Positions 6,134 through 8,768 of a stretch of DNA of 8,768 nt are shown here, in pieces (the stretch's first letter is position 1; each line of letters begins with the position of its first letter). Both the position numbers and the translations under genes were made by a program. The notes under the pieces were generated by a model. The model was not told the DNA's origin, did not search any database, and saw nothing but the letters and a program-made list of their open reading frames with translations. The DNA lies in assembly GCA_009697495.1 (NCBI GenBank), contig SHUN01000094.1:1-8768 (forward strand), in the 5' to 3' direction. Source of the stretch: Bryobacterales bacterium. GTDB lineage: Bacteria > Acidobacteriota > Terriglobia > Bryobacterales > Bryobacteraceae.

Positions 6134-6912
6134 TCGCCGTTCCGGACATACTTGCGCGTATCGTTGCTCATAAGCGCCAGGAGCTTGTTGAAAACAAGCC
6201 GGATAGGCTTGCATTGGAAGAGGCGGCACAGCGGTCAGTCTGTGAGCGGCGGGGATTCCGGGAGGCGCTGGAAAACTCGACGCCGGCGATTATTGCGGAG
6301 ATCAAGAAAGCATCGCCGAGCAAGGGGCTGTTGAGCGATACATTCGACCCGGCTGTGATCGCGCAACTCTATGAAAAGGGCGGGGCTTGCGCGTTAAGCG
6401 TGCTGACGGACGAGCGGTTTTTTCAGGGAAAATTCGCGGATTTGCGGGCGGCGCGGGCGGCGGTGCGGTTGCCGGCGCTGCGGAAAGATTTTACGATCGA
6501 TTCGCTGCATGTGATTGAAGCGGCGGCATTTGGCGCGGATGCGATCTTGTTGATTGCGGCGATTTTGGAGGACGGCGAACTGCGCCGGTTCCGGGAATTG
6601 GCTGAGGAGTACCGAATGGACGCCTTGGTTGAAGTTCATAATGAGGCGGAATTCGAACGGGCGATTGATTCCGGGGCGACGCTAATCGGCGTTAATAACC
6701 GCGATTTGCACACTTTTGCGGTCAATTTGGACACTTCTTTGCGCTTAGCGGAGCGGTTTTCGGCGGGTATGTTGGGAGTGAGCGAGAGCGGCATTCATTC
6801 GAACGAGGATGTGAGGGTGTTGCGGAGCGCGGGGTACCGGGCATTCCTGGTTGGGGAGCATTTGATGAAGTCGCCGGACCCGGCGGGGGCGTTGGAGGCG
6901 TTGCGGACGTGA
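6130..6912 (+). CDS. trpC: Indole-3-glycerol phosphate synthase
   Basis: The 260-residue cytoplasmic TIM-barrel enzyme decarboxylates and closes the ring of CdRP to indole-3-glycerol phosphate, the penultimate stage of tryptophan synthesis. Recognised blocks are IIAEIKKASPSKG (about 54-66), with the Glu57 and Lys59 pair equivalent to Glu51/Lys53 of the Sulfolobus enzyme. Also present are LRKDF with Lys119, LLIAAIL (140-146), LVEVHNEAE with Glu168, IGVNNRDLHTF with Asn190, and SESGI with Glu219/Ser220. All expected catalytic residues are present and the length is normal for a stand-alone TrpC. The ATG at 6130 is chosen because it overlaps the parvulin stop as ATGA and gives the standard N-terminus; a longer upstream frame from 6079 lies inside the parvulin gene. 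A purine-rich GGAAAGGAA stretch directly precedes the start. The stop overlaps the trpF start as GTGA, so translation is probably coupled on both sides. Confidence 0.96.
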   Translation: MIAVPDILARIVAHKRQELVENKPDRLALEEAAQRSVCERRGFREALENSTPAIIAEIKKASPSKGLLSDTFDPAVIAQLYEKGGACALSVLTDERFFQGKFADLRAARAAVRLPALRKDFTIDSLHVIEAAAFGADAILLIAAILEDGELRRFRELAEEYRMDALVEVHNEAEFERAIDSGATLIGVNNRDLHTFAVNLDTSLRLAERFSAGMLGVSESGIHSNEDVRVLRSAGYRAFLVGEHLMKSPDPAGALEALRT

Positions 6913-7508
6913 CGGTGGTGAAGGTTTGCGGGATCACGAACGCCGGCGACGCGCGGGCAGCGGTGGAAGCGGGGGCGGGGGCGTTGGGGTTTAATTTTTA
7001 TCCTGGGAGCCCGCGGTACCTGACCTCGGCTGAGGCGTCGGCAATTACGGCGGGGGTTCCGGAGGGTGTTTTGAAGGTTGGGGTGTTTGTGAATGAAACG
7101 CCGGGGCGGGTGGCGGAGATCGTGCGGGAAGCGGGGTTGGACGTGGCGCAGTTGCATGGCGACGAAGGCGCGGATGGGGTGCCGCCGGGGGTCCGGGTTT
7201 GGAAGGCGTTTCGAGTGGGGGAAGGGTTTTCGTTGGAACAGTTGGAGGCCTTTCCGGCGGAGGCGTTTTTGTTGGACACGCCGACGGAGATGTATGGCGG
7301 GAGCGGGGAGACGTTTGACTGGTCGCGGGCGCGTGGCGCGGCGGGGCGGATATTGTTGGCGGGCGGGCTGGATGAGAACAATGTGCGGGAGGCGATCGCG
7401 GCGGCGCGGCCATGGGGAGTGGATGCGTGTTCGCGGTTGGAATTTGCACCTGGAAAGAAGGATCACGGCCGCATGGCGCGATTTATCGCGGCGGCACATT
7501 CTGTATGA
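6909..7508 (+). CDS. trpF: Phosphoribosylanthranilate isomerase
   Basis: The 199-residue TIM-barrel enzyme converts N-(5-phosphoribosyl)anthranilate to CdRP by an Amadori rearrangement, supplying TrpC. The general base Cys7 lies in VKVCGIT and the general acid Asp123 in FLLDT. QLHGDE (81-86), GETFDW (133-138), [10 protein letters not shown] (150-159) and PGKKDHGRM (181-189) are all family blocks. The phosphate-loop segment reads GVDACSRLE (170-178) where enzymes such as the Thermotoga one read GVDVSSGVE; I recall the CSR form from acidobacterial homologues. The start is GTG, sharing four bases with the trpC stop (GTGA). The ATGA at the end overlaps trpB. Codon choice leans heavily to G-ending codons such as GGG, GCG and TTG. 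Confidence 0.95.
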   Translation: MTVVKVCGITNAGDARAAVEAGAGALGFNFYPGSPRYLTSAEASAITAGVPEGVLKVGVFVNETPGRVAEIVREAGLDVAQLHGDEGADGVPPGVRVWKAFRVGEGFSLEQLEAFPAEAFLLDTPTEMYGGSGETFDWSRARGAAGRILLAGGLDENNVREAIAAARPWGVDACSRLEFAPGKKDHGRMARFIAAAHSV

Positions 7509-8704
7509 TCACGACATCGCAACCGGATAAAGGCGGGCACTTCGGGCCGTATGGCGGGCGGTTTGTACCGGAGGTGCTGATGGCGCCATTGGACGAACTG
7601 GAAAAGGCCTATGAAGCGGCGAGGCAGGACCCAGCGTTCCATGCCGAATTGGCTGATTTGATGACTAACTACGCGGGACGGCCAACCGCGTTGTGGGAGG
7701 CGAAACGGTTGTCGGGGATACTGGGCGGCGCGCGGATTTACATCAAGCGCGAGGATCTGCTGCATACGGGGGCGCATAAGATCAATAACTGTTTGGGGCA
7801 GATATTGCTGGCGCGGCGGATGGGGAAGAATCGCGTGATCGCGGAGACGGGCGCGGGGCAGCATGGCGTGGCGACGGCGACGGTGTGCGCGTTGTTCGGG
7901 ATGGACTGCACGGTGTACATGGGCGAGGAAGACATGCGGCGGCAGCGGCTGAATGTGTTCCGGATGCGGCTGTTGGGGGCGAAAGTTGTCAGTGTTACGA
8001 ACGGGTCGCGGACGTTGAAGGACGCGATCAGCGAGGCCATGCGGGACTGGGTGACGAATGTGGAGAATACGCATTATTTGTTGGGCTCGGCGTTGGGGTC
8101 GCATCCGTATCCGATGATGGTGCGGGATTTTCATTGCGTGATAGGGAAAGAGGCTCGGGCGCAGTTTTTGGAGCGCGAGGGGAAGTTGCCGGACACGGTG
8201 TTTGCGTGTGTGGGCGGGGGGTCGAATGCGATTGGGATATTTCATGAGTTTATTGGGGACACGGGCGGGGAGTTGGTGGGGGTGGAAGCGGGCGGGCGGA
8301 GCTTGCCGCTGGGGGAACACGCGGCGCGGTTTGCGGGGGGATCGCCGGGGGTTTTGCAGGGATGTTATAGCTATGTTTTGCAGAATGACGATGGACAGAT
8401 TGCGTTGACGCATTCGGTTTCGGCGGGGTTGGATTACGCGATGATTGGGCCGGAACATGCGTTTTTGGCGGATGAGGGGCGGGCGAGTTACGTGAACTGT
8501 ACGGATGCTTCGGCGTTGGAGGCGGCGAAAATGCTGTCGCGGACGGAGGGGATTATTCCGGCATTGGAGTCGTCACATGCGGTGGCGGAGGCTGTGCGGC
8601 GTGCGCCTGGGGAGCCGGGGAAAGTGTTTTTGGTGAACCTTTCGGGGCGAGGGGATAAAGACATTGATATTTATCGTGAGAATTTGAGGGATTTGGATGG
8701 GTAG
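7505..8704 (+). CDS. trpB: Tryptophan synthase beta chain
   Basis: The 399-residue PLP enzyme condenses indole with L-serine to tryptophan, normally in an alpha2-beta2 complex with TrpA, which channels indole to it. The PLP Schiff-base lysine is Lys92 in HTGAHKINN, and the catalytic Glu114 lies in AETGAGQHG. The phosphate-binding loop is GGGSNAIG (237-244), the substrate-side segments are [10 protein letters not shown] and HSVSAGLDY, and the C-terminal SGRGDKD closes the PLP site. Length and start ([13 protein letters not shown]) match the standard TrpB1 type. The segment [12 protein letters not shown] departs mildly from the common LDYPGVGPEH. The start at 7505 overlaps the trpF stop (ATGA); the longer frame from 7412 would lie inside trpF and lacks family similarity. 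trpA is expected to follow beyond the window. Confidence 0.97.
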   Translation: MITTSQPDKGGHFGPYGGRFVPEVLMAPLDELEKAYEAARQDPAFHAELADLMTNYAGRPTALWEAKRLSGILGGARIYIKREDLLHTGAHKINNCLGQILLARRMGKNRVIAETGAGQHGVATATVCALFGMDCTVYMGEEDMRRQRLNVFRMRLLGAKVVSVTNGSRTLKDAISEAMRDWVTNVENTHYLLGSALGSHPYPMMVRDFHCVIGKEARAQFLEREGKLPDTVFACVGGGSNAIGIFHEFIGDTGGELVGVEAGGRSLPLGEHAARFAGGSPGVLQGCYSYVLQNDDGQIALTHSVSAGLDYAMIGPEHAFLADEGRASYVNCTDASALEAAKMLSRTEGIIPALESSHAVAEAVRRAPGEPGKVFLVNLSGRGDKDIDIYRENLRDLDG

Positions 8705-8729
8705 GGGGCGAGTGCGGGGCGGGGCGGGG
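8704..8729 (+). other. G-run cluster with G-quadruplex potential at the end of trpB
   Basis: Four G tracts of 5, 4, 4 and 4 bases (8704-8708, 8716-8719, 8721-8724, 8726-8729) are separated by loops of 7, 1 and 1 bases. This satisfies the usual G3+N1-7 rule on the coding strand, so a quadruplex could form in the mRNA right after the trpB stop codon. The region is generally G-rich, so chance occurrence is possible. Confidence 0.45.
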
Positions 8730-8731
8730 AA

Positions 8732-8749
8732 GACCGCTCCCTTACGGTC
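8732..8749 (+). repeat. Small hairpin, candidate interspersed intergenic repeat unit
   Basis: GACCG and CGGTC form a five-base stem around an eight-base CTCCCTTA loop. The downstream CGCGGCTCGG adds a second possible pairing with CCGC. I recall similar 'CCGCTCCCTTACGGTCGCGGCTC' units scattered between genes of Solibacter-like and other soil bacteria, so this may be one copy of such a family. It has no T tract, so it does not look like an intrinsic terminator. Only one copy is in the window. Confidence 0.4.
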
Positions 8750-8768
8750 GCGGCTCGGTAACGGGGGG

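Noticed and set aside
7463..8458. A 331-codon minus-strand open frame antisense to trpB
   Set aside because: Its product is rich in Arg, Pro and His, as expected from the complement of G-rich codons, and the plus strand encodes unmistakable TrpB.
8732..8755. Intrinsic terminator after trpB
   Set aside because: The hairpin stem is only five bases and no T tract follows, so termination is not supported.

Overview
The window reads as a chromosomal segment of a GC-rich Gram-negative bacterium. A TonB-dependent receptor with a signal peptide implies an outer membrane. The combination of a secreted C45/phospholipase-B-like hydrolase, a parvulin-type exported protein and a TrpF phosphate loop of the form GVDACSRLE is what I would expect from Acidobacteria of the Solibacter/Bryobacter kind. 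That placement is inferred from remembered family features, not from a search. Genes are packed very tightly, with 1-4 base overlaps or gaps of 1-28 bases, and no stretch over 300 bases lacks a gene.

Layout. (1) At the left edge, on the minus strand, is the first 38 codons of an APC-type amino acid permease. It diverges from (2) a plus-strand DUF58 membrane protein gene, followed after 17 bases by (3) a TonB-dependent outer-membrane receptor. (4) Convergent with the receptor, on the minus strand, is a secreted C45/phospholipase-B-like Ntn hydrolase. Its conserved C-terminal tail lies in a different reading frame (3116-3298), so the gene looks frameshifted or split at a TGATG stop/start junction. 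(5) Diverging from the hydrolase across 28 bases is a plus-strand block: an exported protein built from two tandem copies of a SurA-like helical plus parvulin module, then trpC, trpF and trpB. All three junctions in this block are 4-base ATGA/GTGA overlaps. (6) The last 64 bases hold a G-run cluster and a small hairpin that resembles an interspersed repeat unit.

Function. trpC, trpF and trpB encode three successive activities of tryptophan synthesis: CdRP from PRA by TrpF, indole-glycerol phosphate from CdRP by TrpC, and tryptophan from indole and serine by TrpB. trpA would be expected just past the right edge. The parvulin-like gene ahead of trpC is translationally coupled to it although it has no evident role in tryptophan synthesis. 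The receptor, hydrolase and DUF58 protein are envelope or export proteins with no shared pathway that I can demonstrate.

I found no CRISPR array, tRNA, rRNA, insertion sequence, phage gene or clear defence system. The best leads are the split hydrolase gene, the duplicated parvulin protein lacking its usual histidines, and its coupling to the trp genes.
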